In this document: positions 1 to 6,747 of the stretch, one piece after another
Position numbering within the stretch: position 1 is the first letter of the stretch
Layout: each line of letters opens with the position of its first letter
DNA from: Bacteroidales bacterium
GTDB taxonomy: Bacteria; Bacteroidota; Bacteroidia; Bacteroidales; P3
Direction: 5' to 3'
Length of the DNA stretch: 7,678 nt
NCBI GenBank assembly: GCA_017560705.1
Contig: JAFZEK010000307.1
Span: forward strand, 1-7,678
Made by a program: the position numbers and the translations under genes
The notes under the pieces: generated by a model
Seen by the model: the letters and a program-made list of their open reading frames with translations, nothing else
Databases searched by the model: none
Told to the model about the DNA's origin: nothing

Positions 1-564
1 ATGGTGTACACACATCTTATTACTACGAAATATGAGGGTAAGTATTTTTATACTCTAATAGGCTGGAATGGAGGCAACAGCATAGTGCAAAGAAAAGTTA
101 TAGAGCCAGTGTCTTTTAAGCGAAACAGCACACGCCCCACTTTTGGTAGCCTGATGTTTAGGAATGGAAAGAATGGTAATAAAAATTTGCGAAGAATAAT
201 ATTTCGCTATGCTAAGGATGTGAATATTAATGTACAATACGATGAGCAGTACATAGTATCCATGGAGCGAATAAAGGTGAAAAAGGATAAGCGAACGGTC
301 ACCCAAGAGATAGATAGAGAGAATAAAGCTCAGATGATAGTCTTTGACCAGGTGGGGCCAAGGGTGCCTGGCATGGAAGGGATGTATCAATACTATGTTC
401 CTACAGGTCAGGAGAGTGGATATTCTTTTGAAAATGGTAGATGGGTGCTAAAGCAAAATGTGAGATGCCGCCTAGAAGAGAACAAGAAACGGGACGAAGC
501 TAAGCCGCTGAAGAAAAAGAACCCAAGGTATATGGTAAATAAGAGTGTTCAGGAAAAAGAGTAA
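1..564 (+). CDS. Conserved Bacteroidota hypothetical protein, 3' part (5' end outside window)
   Basis: The frame is open from the first base to a TAA at 562-564 (187 residues visible). It starts with ATG, but that ATG is the window edge, no upstream sequence is visible, and the protein begins inside what looks like a folded domain, so it is probably an internal Met of a longer protein. Visible segments are YTLIGWNGGN (17-26), a RIIFRYA strand (65-71), MIVFDQVGP (112-120), PGMEGMYQYYVPTG (123-136) and FENGRW (143-148). The combination YTLLGW...IVFDHL.P...LEG.YQFYGP...F.NGKW is one I recall from uncharacterised Bacteroidota proteins; that is memory, not a search. No catalytic motif is recognised. 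The last 30 residues are rich in Lys, Arg and Glu (KKRDEAKPLKKKNP) and look disordered. No clear hairpin terminator follows; the next gene is 251 bp away and has its own promoter. Function unknown. Confidence 0.75.
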   Translation: MVYTHLITTKYEGKYFYTLIGWNGGNSIVQRKVIEPVSFKRNSTRPTFGSLMFRNGKNGNKNLRRIIFRYAKDVNINVQYDEQYIVSMERIKVKKDKRTVTQEIDRENKAQMIVFDQVGPRVPGMEGMYQYYVPTGQESGYSFENGRWVLKQNVRCRLEENKKRDEAKPLKKKNPRYMVNKSVQEKE

Positions 565-656
565 TAAAAACGCGGGGTATAAAACGGTGTGAATTAGAAG
601 ATTTACAGATTGCATGATGGTGAGTCGGCAGTCAGGAAAAAATAATTCATATTTTC

Positions 657-688
657 TTTGTCCATCATTTGTTTTTTTTGTATCTTTG
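657..688 (+). promoter_or_regulatory. Bacteroidota-type promoter (TTTG, 20 bp, TATCTTTG)
   Basis: TTTG at 657-660 is followed after exactly 20 bp by TATCTTTG at 681-688. This matches the known Bacteroidota housekeeping consensus (-33 TTTG, about 19-20 bp, -7 TAnnTTTG) at every fixed base. Transcription should begin near 694-697, giving an AT-rich leader of about 120 nt before the ATG at 816. It is the best promoter match in the window and the only one I find for the four-gene run that ends at the terminator at 4924-4980. Confidence 0.75.
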
Positions 689-815
689 CAAAGCACTTTA
701 AGGGTGAAAATAAGTATTGAAAAAGGCTCGTTTGTGTAGCGTTTTTTGTTGAAATACTGTTAGATAATAATAAAGAATATAAATAATAAAATAACAATAT
801 AATAACGCATATATT

Positions 816-1373
816 ATGATGAAAAGAGTAAAAGCAATGTTGCTTTTGGTTCTGATTGGAGTTGTTTCGCTAGTAGAAGCACAAAACCAACAAACATATT
901 TATGGACATGTACACAGGTAAAAACTAGCACTTATGAGGCATACGTTTTTTCTAAAGAATTTTGGGTGGACTTTCAAGTAGAGAATCAAGAAAGCCGCTA
1001 CACACCATCAAACAGCGATGTAGACAAGGCAGAAAAGTTGATTAAGAAACGTTTGGCATACGTGAATAGAAATCACGAAAACCAAGAGAATTGTCCAATT
1101 ATAGATGAAAACTTGCGTCAATATAAGCGTCAGTATGTAGGTTTTACCGATGCCTACGGAGCTAAAGTGTTGTGGATAAACTTTGTGTGGGATCCAAAGT
1201 TGGACGACAAGATGGATAAAGAAATAACAACCGTGGAAGGTGGTTGTAGCCATTATTTCCATTTGAAGGTTAATTTGGACACTGAAACAATTTATGGTTT
1301 GGAAGTGAACGAACCAGGTGAAGTTCAATACATTAAAAAGGTACACAAAAGGAAGAGAGTACGCCACTACTAG
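816..1373 (+). CDS. Small secreted protein of unknown function
   Basis: 185 residues from ATG to TAG at 1371-1373. An in-frame ATG follows at once (MMKR), so the start could be 816 or 819. Residues 1-22 form a signal peptide: basic n-region (KRVK), hydrophobic core (8-20), and likely cleavage after VEA, leaving Gln at the N-terminus. There is no lipobox Cys, so the product should be soluble in the periplasm or exported further. The mature part is mixed alpha/beta, with a charged segment around 68-80 (DVDKAEKLIKKRL), an aromatic strand VLWINFVWDP (118-127) and three Cys (32, 93, 144) that could form a disulfide. The tail KKVHKRKRVRHY is strikingly basic. No catalytic motif or T9SS sorting domain is seen. 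The upstream DNA is AT-rich with no Shine-Dalgarno, as is usual in this phylum. It heads the run with the GtrA protein, carboxypeptidase and miaB. I do not recognise a named family; the role is unknown. Confidence 0.85.
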   Translation: MMKRVKAMLLLVLIGVVSLVEAQNQQTYLWTCTQVKTSTYEAYVFSKEFWVDFQVENQESRYTPSNSDVDKAEKLIKKRLAYVNRNHENQENCPIIDENLRQYKRQYVGFTDAYGAKVLWINFVWDPKLDDKMDKEITTVEGGCSHYFHLKVNLDTETIYGLEVNEPGEVQYIKKVHKRKRVRHY

Positions 1374-1397
1374 TAGACAGTGCGTTATCCCAATTAT

Positions 1398-1793
1398 ATG
1401 AATTTAGGTATAGAAACTATATTTTTAAAGTTCTTGAAATTTGGAATAGTAGGTTTTTCCGGAGTTATAGTAGATTTCGGAATAACCTACTTTTGCAAAG
1501 AAAAGTTGCGTATACAAAAGTTTGTATCCAATGCCATAGGCTTTTGTGTTGCAGCTTCAAGCAATTATATACTGAATAGGTTGTGGACTTTCCAAAGCAC
1601 CAACAGTAAGGTGGGCTTGGAATTTGTGGAGTTCTTTGGAGTTTCATTAGTAGGGCTGGCAATAAACACCTTAGTGCTGTTTTTGCTTCACGAAAAATTA
1701 AAGTGGAATTTCTATTTCTCTAAGTTGTGTGCCATTGGCACTGCTACTATATGGAATTTCTTTGCTAACTATTTCTTTACCTTTTCAGCTTAG
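1398..1793 (+). CDS. GtrA-family membrane protein
   Basis: A 131-residue hydrophobic protein with the four-helix layout of the GtrA/DPMS family: helices near 13-32 (FGIVGFSGVIVDFGITY), 43-65, 75-98 and 106-129. Family marks are KFGIVGFSG in helix 1, the N-rich SNYILNRLWTF at the end of helix 2, and NFFANYFFTF at the end of helix 4. GtrA proteins lie in the inner membrane and are thought to help move polyprenyl-phosphate-linked sugars across it, or to partner a glycosyltransferase, in O-antigen, teichoic-acid or cell-wall glycosylation. No glycosyltransferase is in view, so the sugar pathway here cannot be named. The frame also extends to a GTG at 1380, 6 bp after the preceding stop, adding MRYPNY; I prefer the ATG at 1398 because the family usually starts shortly before helix 1. 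Gaps are 24 bp on each side with the chosen starts, so the gene is very probably co-transcribed. Confidence 0.88.
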   Translation: MNLGIETIFLKFLKFGIVGFSGVIVDFGITYFCKEKLRIQKFVSNAIGFCVAASSNYILNRLWTFQSTNSKVGLEFVEFFGVSLVGLAINTLVLFLLHEKLKWNFYFSKLCAIGTATIWNFFANYFFTFSA

Positions 1794-1817
1794 AATTAGA
1801 AAGTTAGTGTGGATTGG

Positions 1818-3560
1818 ATGGAAAATAATGTTTTCTTTGAATGTTGTAGTGGAAAAGCTGTTGGCATAGTGCATAAAGGGATTTTTCTTTTTGTGGCAAT
1901 GCTAGTAGGTGTCTTTGTTTCCTATGCTCAAGATGATATAAATGAGTTGGATAGTTTATTCTTCAGCAAAACAGAGGTGCGTTTTTCTTTTGTGGAAAAG
2001 GATTTATCCAAAGTGGCTGAACTTGCGGACATAATATCCATAGATTCGAGAAAACAGGATTCCATATACACTGCTTATGCCAATAAAGAGGAGCTTGCTA
2101 GATTTTTGGAGAAAGGTTATAGCTACACACTGTTGGGAGCTGCATTGGATACTAAATCTGCTAAGAATGAAGAATATATGGCTACTACATTGGAAGAGAT
2201 GCTAGGATGGAACAAATATCCTACTTACGATGTGTATTTACAATGTATGGCTTATTTTGCTAATACTTATCCCTCTAAATGCAAGGTGGATACGATAGGC
2301 GAATCGGTGAAAGGGCGACTTATACTGGCTTTGAAAATATCCGACAATGTGCTTGAGGATGAGGATGAACCAAGTTTCTTCTATGTGTCGTCGATGCACG
2401 GCAATGAGCTTACAGGCTGTTGTATGTTGCTAAAACTTGCTGATACACTGTTGAAAAACTCTGATAACGACGGTGCTATACAAGATCTTTTGGCCACTAC
2501 TCAAATATATATAAATCCATTGTCGAACCCCGATGGTACTTATGCCGGGGGCAATGCTACAGTGTTGAATGCCACTAGGTACAACGCTAACAGAGTGGAT
2601 TTAAACAGAAATTTTCCTGACCCATGGATGACAAATAATTTCACCATCCAAAAGGAAAATAAGCTTATGATGGAATACATGAAAAAAAAGCAGTTTGTGC
2701 TTTCGGCGACATTGCATGGAGGTGCAGAGGAGTTGAATTTCCCTTGGGACTCTTATAGGTCTAGTCAAAAGAAACATGCAGACTATGAATGGTGGAAGAG
2801 TGTGTGCGATAGATTTGTGGCAGAGTGTAGAGCCTACGACCCAACTGCTTACACATACGATTATGTAAATGGATGGGTACACGGCGGCGACTGGTATGTG
2901 GTGCGTAAAGGAAAGCAAGATTATGTGAATTATTATTTGAACTCCAGAGAGATAACAATAGAAATATCGGCTGTAAAAACTGTTCATCCATCGTATTTGG
3001 ACGAATATTGGCACATAAATAAAAACGCTCTCATTAATTATATAGGAGAGGTTCATAGAGGATTGCAAGGTGTGGTTCTAGATTCTGAAACTTTGGAGCC
3101 AATAAGTGCTACAGTGTCGGTGGTGAACCACGATGTTGATAATTCTTTTGTAACCACTTTGCCTCGTAGTGGCAAGTTTTATAGGCTGATAGAGCCGGGT
3201 AAGTACACCATAGCGGTGAACGCCGAAGGATATATTGCTACGGTGATAGAGGATGTGGAAATAACTGAAATGCAATCTGCTGAATTGAAAGTGCTACTGA
3301 ATAAAAAAGAAAATGACGGTAGCTCTATGCAGAGTATATTTCCCAATCCTTGTCAAGAATACTTTTATTTGGAATCGAAAGATGTACAGATGTATAAGTA
3401 TGAAATATTGGATTTAAAAGGTAGGCAGCTGGCTAGCAAGGAAATAAATGCCAAGAAATGCACTGTGGATGTGAAAGAGCTAGTGAGTGGAGTATACTTT
3501 GTAAAACTATATACAACTGATAATAAGGAAATAAATACATTGACTTTAATAAAAAACTAA
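1818..3560 (+). CDS. Secreted M14 zinc carboxypeptidase (N/E-like, CPG70-like) with T9SS sorting domain
   Basis: A 580-residue exported metallocarboxypeptidase predicted to remove C-terminal Lys/Arg. Counting from the ATG at 1818: signal core 21-37 with cleavage at SYA/QDD; a propeptide-like stretch to about 120; M14 catalytic domain about 130-410; transthyretin-like domain about 415-495; T9SS type-A C-terminal domain 507-580, opening with FPNP and ending in GVYFVKLYTTDNK plus a short Lys-containing tail. Zinc ligands are H194 and E197 (HGNE) and H300 (LHGG). NRVDLNRNFPD (258-268) carries the substrate-binding Asn/Arg. E382 in EITIEIS is the catalytic Glu. DWYVV...GKQDY...REITIEIS resembles the N/E subfamily (GMQDY...FEITLELS), whose pocket Gln goes with basic-residue specificity. 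The closest known protein I can name is P. gingivalis CPG70, with the same domain order. The start is uncertain: GTG 1809, ATG 1818, or GTG 1869, which would give a compact signal peptide beginning MHKGIF. It is 10 bp before miaB and probably co-transcribed. Confidence 0.92.
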   Translation: MENNVFFECCSGKAVGIVHKGIFLFVAMLVGVFVSYAQDDINELDSLFFSKTEVRFSFVEKDLSKVAELADIISIDSRKQDSIYTAYANKEELARFLEKGYSYTLLGAALDTKSAKNEEYMATTLEEMLGWNKYPTYDVYLQCMAYFANTYPSKCKVDTIGESVKGRLILALKISDNVLEDEDEPSFFYVSSMHGNELTGCCMLLKLADTLLKNSDNDGAIQDLLATTQIYINPLSNPDGTYAGGNATVLNATRYNANRVDLNRNFPDPWMTNNFTIQKENKLMMEYMKKKQFVLSATLHGGAEELNFPWDSYRSSQKKHADYEWWKSVCDRFVAECRAYDPTAYTYDYVNGWVHGGDWYVVRKGKQDYVNYYLNSREITIEISAVKTVHPSYLDEYWHINKNALINYIGEVHRGLQGVVLDSETLEPISATVSVVNHDVDNSFVTTLPRSGKFYRLIEPGKYTIAVNAEGYIATVIEDVEITEMQSAELKVLLNKKENDGSSMQSIFPNPCQEYFYLESKDVQMYKYEILDLKGRQLASKEINAKKCTVDVKELVSGVYFVKLYTTDNKEINTLTLIKN

Positions 3561-3570
3561 AGGGACGAAA

Positions 3571-4908
3571 ATGGGCGACAGATTGAAAACAATTTTTATA
3601 GAGACATACGGCTGTCAGATGAATTTCTCAGACAGCGAAATAGTGGGTTCTATTCTTTCAAAAAATGAATATGCTTTAACTACCGATATAACAGATGCTG
3701 ACTGTATTTTGATAAACACTTGTGCCATACGAGACAATGCAGAACAAAGAATACGTAAGCGTTTGAAAGAGTTGAAAGCAATGCGAAGAAATAAACCATG
3801 GCTAAAAGTGGGCGTGCTAGGCTGTATGGCAGAGCGTCTTAAAGAGCAGTTGATGAACGAAGAAGATATAGTGGATCTAGTAGTAGGTCCTGATGCTTAT
3901 AGAGCGTTGCCGGAGTTGCTTAGCCAGGTAGAAGCAGGTAGCAAAGCAGCTAATGTGTTGCTTTCAGAAGAAGAGACGTATGCCGAGATAGACCCCGTTC
4001 GTTTGGGTAGCAATGGTATATCGGCTTTTATAAGCATTATGCGTGGTTGTGAGAACTTTTGTTCCTACTGTGTAGTGCCATATACAAGAGGTAGAGAAAG
4101 AAGTAGAGACCCCGAAACCATTGTAAACGAAGCTAAACGTTTGTTTGAAAGAGGTTATAAAGAAATCACTTTGCTAGGACAAAATGTAAACTCTTATAGA
4201 TGGGACTGCGATGGTGGTAAGGTGGATTTTCCAGAGCTAGTGAAAAGAGTGGCAGAGATAAATCCAAAACTACGAGTAAGATATTCTACATCTCATCCAA
4301 AGGATTTGAGCGATAAGCTGTTGGAAGTTATGGCAACATATCCTAATGTGTGTAAATCCATTCACTTGCCGGTGCAGAGTGGAAGCAACAGAATGCTAAA
4401 ACTGATGAACAGAAAATACACAGTGGAGTGGTATAAGGATAGGATAGAAGCTATAAGAAGATATATGCCTGACTGTGCCATAACTACCGATGTTATAGCA
4501 GGTTTTTGTGGCGAAGAGGTGGAAGACCATCTTCAAACTTTGGAGCTGTTTTCTTGGGTAGGTTATGACTATGCTTTTATGTTTAAATACAGTATGCGTC
4601 CAAACACTTACGCTCACAAGTATTTGAAAGATGACGTGTCGGAAGAAGAAAAAACAAGAAGACTAGAAGAAATTATTGCTTTGCAAGGCAAACTGTCTTT
4701 GGAAAGCTATAGGAAAGATGTAGGTAAAACATTCGAGGTACTTATAGAAGGTACAAGCAAGCGTAATAAAGAACAGCTTTTTGGAAGAAACAGTCAAAAT
4801 AAAGTGCTAGTATTCAATGGTAATGGATATAAGCCGGGAGACTATGTGATGGTGAAAGTGCTAGATTGTACGTCTGCCACACTGATAGGTGAAATAGTTG
4901 AAAATTAA
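3571..4908 (+). CDS. miaB: MiaB, tRNA-2-methylthio-N6-dimethylallyladenosine synthase
   Basis: A 445-residue radical-SAM methylthiotransferase of normal length. It adds the 2-methylthio group to i6A37 of tRNAs reading UNN codons, giving ms2i6A37, in the cytoplasm. Three parts are visible: the N-terminal UPF0004 domain with auxiliary-cluster cysteines C15 (TYGCQMN), C51 (NTCAIR) and C85 (LGCMAE); the radical-SAM core with C160, C164 and C167 (RGCENFCSYC) followed by VPYTRGRERSR; and a C-terminal TRAM domain (about 382-445). VPYTRGRE.SR together with HLPVQSGS (265-272) points to MiaB rather than RimO or MtaB. GFCGE (311-315) and FMFKYS.RP.TYA (337-348) are variants I associate with Bacteroidota MiaB. 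All six cluster cysteines are present, so it should be active. The ATG follows AAAGGGACGAAA, a moderate ribosome-binding site. It is the last gene before the hairpin terminator. Confidence 0.97.
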   Translation: MGDRLKTIFIETYGCQMNFSDSEIVGSILSKNEYALTTDITDADCILINTCAIRDNAEQRIRKRLKELKAMRRNKPWLKVGVLGCMAERLKEQLMNEEDIVDLVVGPDAYRALPELLSQVEAGSKAANVLLSEEETYAEIDPVRLGSNGISAFISIMRGCENFCSYCVVPYTRGRERSRDPETIVNEAKRLFERGYKEITLLGQNVNSYRWDCDGGKVDFPELVKRVAEINPKLRVRYSTSHPKDLSDKLLEVMATYPNVCKSIHLPVQSGSNRMLKLMNRKYTVEWYKDRIEAIRRYMPDCAITTDVIAGFCGEEVEDHLQTLELFSWVGYDYAFMFKYSMRPNTYAHKYLKDDVSEEEKTRRLEEIIALQGKLSLESYRKDVGKTFEVLIEGTSKRNKEQLFGRNSQNKVLVFNGNGYKPGDYVMVKVLDCTSATLIGEIVEN

Positions 4909-4923
4909 AAATAACTGATTTTG

Positions 4924-4980
4924 TGCAACTTCTATAGGCAAAAGACGATTATCGTTGTTTTATAGAAGTTGCATTATTTT
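4924..4980 (+). terminator. Rho-independent-type terminator after miaB
   Basis: A perfect 13-bp inverted repeat, TGCAACTTCTATA (4924-4936) and TATAGAAGTTGCA (4961-4973), starts 15 bp after the miaB stop. Inside it the stem continues imperfectly to an inner ACGA/TCGT pair (4945-4948 and 4952-4955) with a TTA loop, so the whole region can fold as one long hairpin. It is followed by TTATTTT (4974-4980). This should end the transcript that begins near 695. A-rich DNA on the left (AAAATAACTGATTTT) would provide a weaker U-tract for opposite-strand transcription. Confidence 0.82.
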
Positions 4981-5256
4981 AAAACTTTATTATTGTGTTT
5001 TGTAGGGCTAAGAGATGTAGGTAGTATTTATGTATTTATATCTTTTCTTCTTAGCACATAGTAGTTTATAACAGTTTGATATATATCTTTTTCAGCTTAA
5101 AGTATATGTCATCTTGTAGTGGTCGAAGCATTAACTATATTCAGCACTATTATCTAGTAGCACTATTTTTGAGTGTTAGATAAAATAATAATGCTGTATT
5201 TTCGTTTCTGTTCATAGTTTAATTATTATAGAACAAAAAGATAGGAGAACGAACAT
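4981..5256. other. AT-rich intergenic region before the lipoprotein gene
   Basis: No credible coding frame, tRNA or structured RNA is seen. Contents are a tandem 8-mer (GTATTTAT twice, 5024-5039), a near-match to a -7 element (TATCTTTT, 5084-5091), the candidate promoter and repeats at 5143-5195, and the ribosome-binding site at 5243-5247. All apparent signals point rightward to the lipoprotein-ruvA unit. Confidence 0.6.
5143..5195 (+). promoter_or_regulatory. Candidate -7 element with flanking operator-like repeats
   Basis: TATTTTTG at 5164-5171 fits the Bacteroidota -7 element TAnnTTTG exactly, but no TTTG lies 19-20 bp upstream (the region near 5140 reads ATATTCAG), so the -33 element is poor. 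AGCACTATT occurs twice as a direct repeat (5143-5151 and 5159-5167), 16 bp apart start to start; the second copy overlaps the -7 element. A one-mismatch inverted copy, AATAATGCT, lies at 5187-5195. Transcription would begin near 5178, giving a leader of about 80 nt. A weak promoter with a regulator site over its core is plausible but is inference. Confidence 0.35.
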
Positions 5257-5259
5257 TTG
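5243..5259 (+). promoter_or_regulatory. Shine-Dalgarno AGGAG and TTG start of the lipoprotein gene
   Basis: AGGAG at 5243-5247 lies 9 bp before TTG at 5257-5259. The TTG reads into MKNIIFRIS, a classic signal-peptide n-region, and the next in-frame ATG is about 76 codons on, beyond the signal and lipid-attachment site. The Shine-Dalgarno therefore decides the start. It stands out because the secreted-protein gene at 816 has none. Confidence 0.7.
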
Positions 5260-6741
5260 AAGAACATAATATTTCGTATATCGGCTTTAGTTTTTGTGTC
5301 GGTATTTATATTTTTTGGTTTATTGGTGAATACATCCTGTGTCAAAGAAGAGGACTATCTAGAAACTTCGGGTTCGCTTGCGAAATTGAGTTTCTCGGTA
5401 GATACATTGAAGTTTGATACTGTTTTTACAACGCTAGGTTCAACTACTAAGCAAGTGAAAGTTTATAACCACAACGATAAACCTATAATGTTTTCCAGTG
5501 TAAGACTAAAATCTGGTGCTTCGTCGAGGTTTCGTATTAATGTGGATGGCGATACGGCGTTGATTGCTCACAACGTGTCTATTGAAGCCCATGACAGTAT
5601 GTTTATCTTTGTAAGGGTAAATGTGAACCCCAATTCTGAATCCTCACCGTTTTTGATAGAAGATGCAATAGAATTTAATGTGAAAGATGCTTCCAAATCG
5701 TTGCCCCTTACGGCTTTTGGTAGAAATGCAATATATCACTATCCTAACCATTCTTTTGAATCGGGTGGAGAGGTGTATAAATATTCAGTTATAGACTGTT
5801 CTAAGGATTGGGATGCTAGTAAGCCTCATATTATTTTTGGTTATGCAGTAGTGGATGAGGATAGTGTTTTGAATATCAAAGAAGGTGCAGAGATTTATTT
5901 TTCCAACGATGCTTGTTTGTGGGTGTACGATGGTGGTACTCTAAATATTTCGGGTAGTGTGTTGAATCCTGTTTTGCTGACATCAATCAGGAAAGACGAG
6001 CATTATAAGGAATTGCCAGGTCAGTGGCAGGGAATTTGGTTGTCATCGGGTTCAAAAGATAATGTTATAAGTGCTGCTGTTATAGAAAACGCCTCGGTAG
6101 GTGTGTTAGTGGATACAGTGGCTAATGCCAATCCTACATTGGTGATAAACAATACTATAATTAAAAATATGTCGTTGGCAGGACTTTATGGTCAAGGTGC
6201 AGTAATAGAGGGTGATAATTTGCTGATACATAATTGTAGAATGGCTACAGTGGCTCTCACATTGGGTGGAAGATATGTGTTTTCTAATTCCACTTTTGCC
6301 AACTTTTGGAACTATGATTCGAGAAAATCGGCTAGCGTTATATTAAACAATTGGTATCAAGATATTACCGGACATATACAACTGCGTCCGCTAGTGGAAG
6401 CATCTTTCAATAACTGTATAATTTACGGCAGTTTGGCTGAAGAAATATCGCTAGACAAAAATGATGGTGCTACATTTAATTACAGTTTTAATTATTGCTT
6501 GCTAAGAACTAAAAGTGACTTTGTTGGAGATTTGATAATAAATAAAGATCCACTATTTGTAAATAAGGATGAAGGCAACTATCATTTGCTATTGGAATCG
6601 CCTGCAATAGGGGCCGGAAGCAGTGTTTATGTTCAAAATCCTTACGATTTAGATAATGTTATTAGACAAACACCGCCCACTATTGGAGCTTACGAATATG
6701 TGGAAGAGGTGGAAGAAAACCAAAAATACAGAAGGAGATAA
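5257..6741 (+). CDS. Predicted surface lipoprotein with right-handed beta-helix
   Basis: 494 residues from a TTG start. Residues 8-24 are the signal core and C28 is the likely lipidated Cys (LLVNTSC; Asn at -3 is not classic, but Bacteroidota lipoboxes are loose). VKEED follows the Cys and fits the surface-export signal X-K-(D/E)2-X described in Capnocytophaga, so exposure on the outer surface is predicted. Residues about 44-155 look like an Ig-like beta-sandwich (TLKFDTVFTTLG...VKVYNHNDKPI). About 190-420 shows short repeated strands and Asn-rich turns (VINNTIIKNMS, SFNNCIIYGS), typical of a parallel beta-helix. The end DPLFV...NYHLLLESPAIGAGS (431-455) and IGAYEY (476-481) match the choice-of-anchor Q type ending. 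Known beta-helix proteins often bind or cut polysaccharides, but I see no lyase active site, so no enzyme activity is claimed. It ends 6 bp before ruvA and is almost certainly co-transcribed. There is no T9SS domain. Confidence 0.85.
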   Translation: MKNIIFRISALVFVSVFIFFGLLVNTSCVKEEDYLETSGSLAKLSFSVDTLKFDTVFTTLGSTTKQVKVYNHNDKPIMFSSVRLKSGASSRFRINVDGDTALIAHNVSIEAHDSMFIFVRVNVNPNSESSPFLIEDAIEFNVKDASKSLPLTAFGRNAIYHYPNHSFESGGEVYKYSVIDCSKDWDASKPHIIFGYAVVDEDSVLNIKEGAEIYFSNDACLWVYDGGTLNISGSVLNPVLLTSIRKDEHYKELPGQWQGIWLSSGSKDNVISAAVIENASVGVLVDTVANANPTLVINNTIIKNMSLAGLYGQGAVIEGDNLLIHNCRMATVALTLGGRYVFSNSTFANFWNYDSRKSASVILNNWYQDITGHIQLRPLVEASFNNCIIYGSLAEEISLDKNDGATFNYSFNYCLLRTKSDFVGDLIINKDPLFVNKDEGNYHLLLESPAIGAGSSVYVQNPYDLDNVIRQTPPTIGAYEYVEEVEENQKYRRR

Positions 6742-6747
6742 ACGAAA

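Noticed and set aside
689..815. Riboswitch or structured leader before the small secreted protein
   Set aside because: The leader is almost all A and T with no stable stem; the GCG/CGC pairs near 737-742 and 804-808 are too short and too far apart.
2601..3068. 155-codon open frame on the minus strand
   Set aside because: It lies wholly inside the carboxypeptidase gene, opposite its active-site region, and its translation is low-complexity and Ile/Ser/His-rich with no family signature. The same applies to the other minus-strand frames at 55-390, 472-931, 1008-1367, 1465-1662, 3078-3275 and 4396-4617.
5084..5091. TATCTTTT as a -7 element
   Set aside because: The final G is missing and no TTTG lies at the right distance; TATTTTTG at 5164 is a better match.
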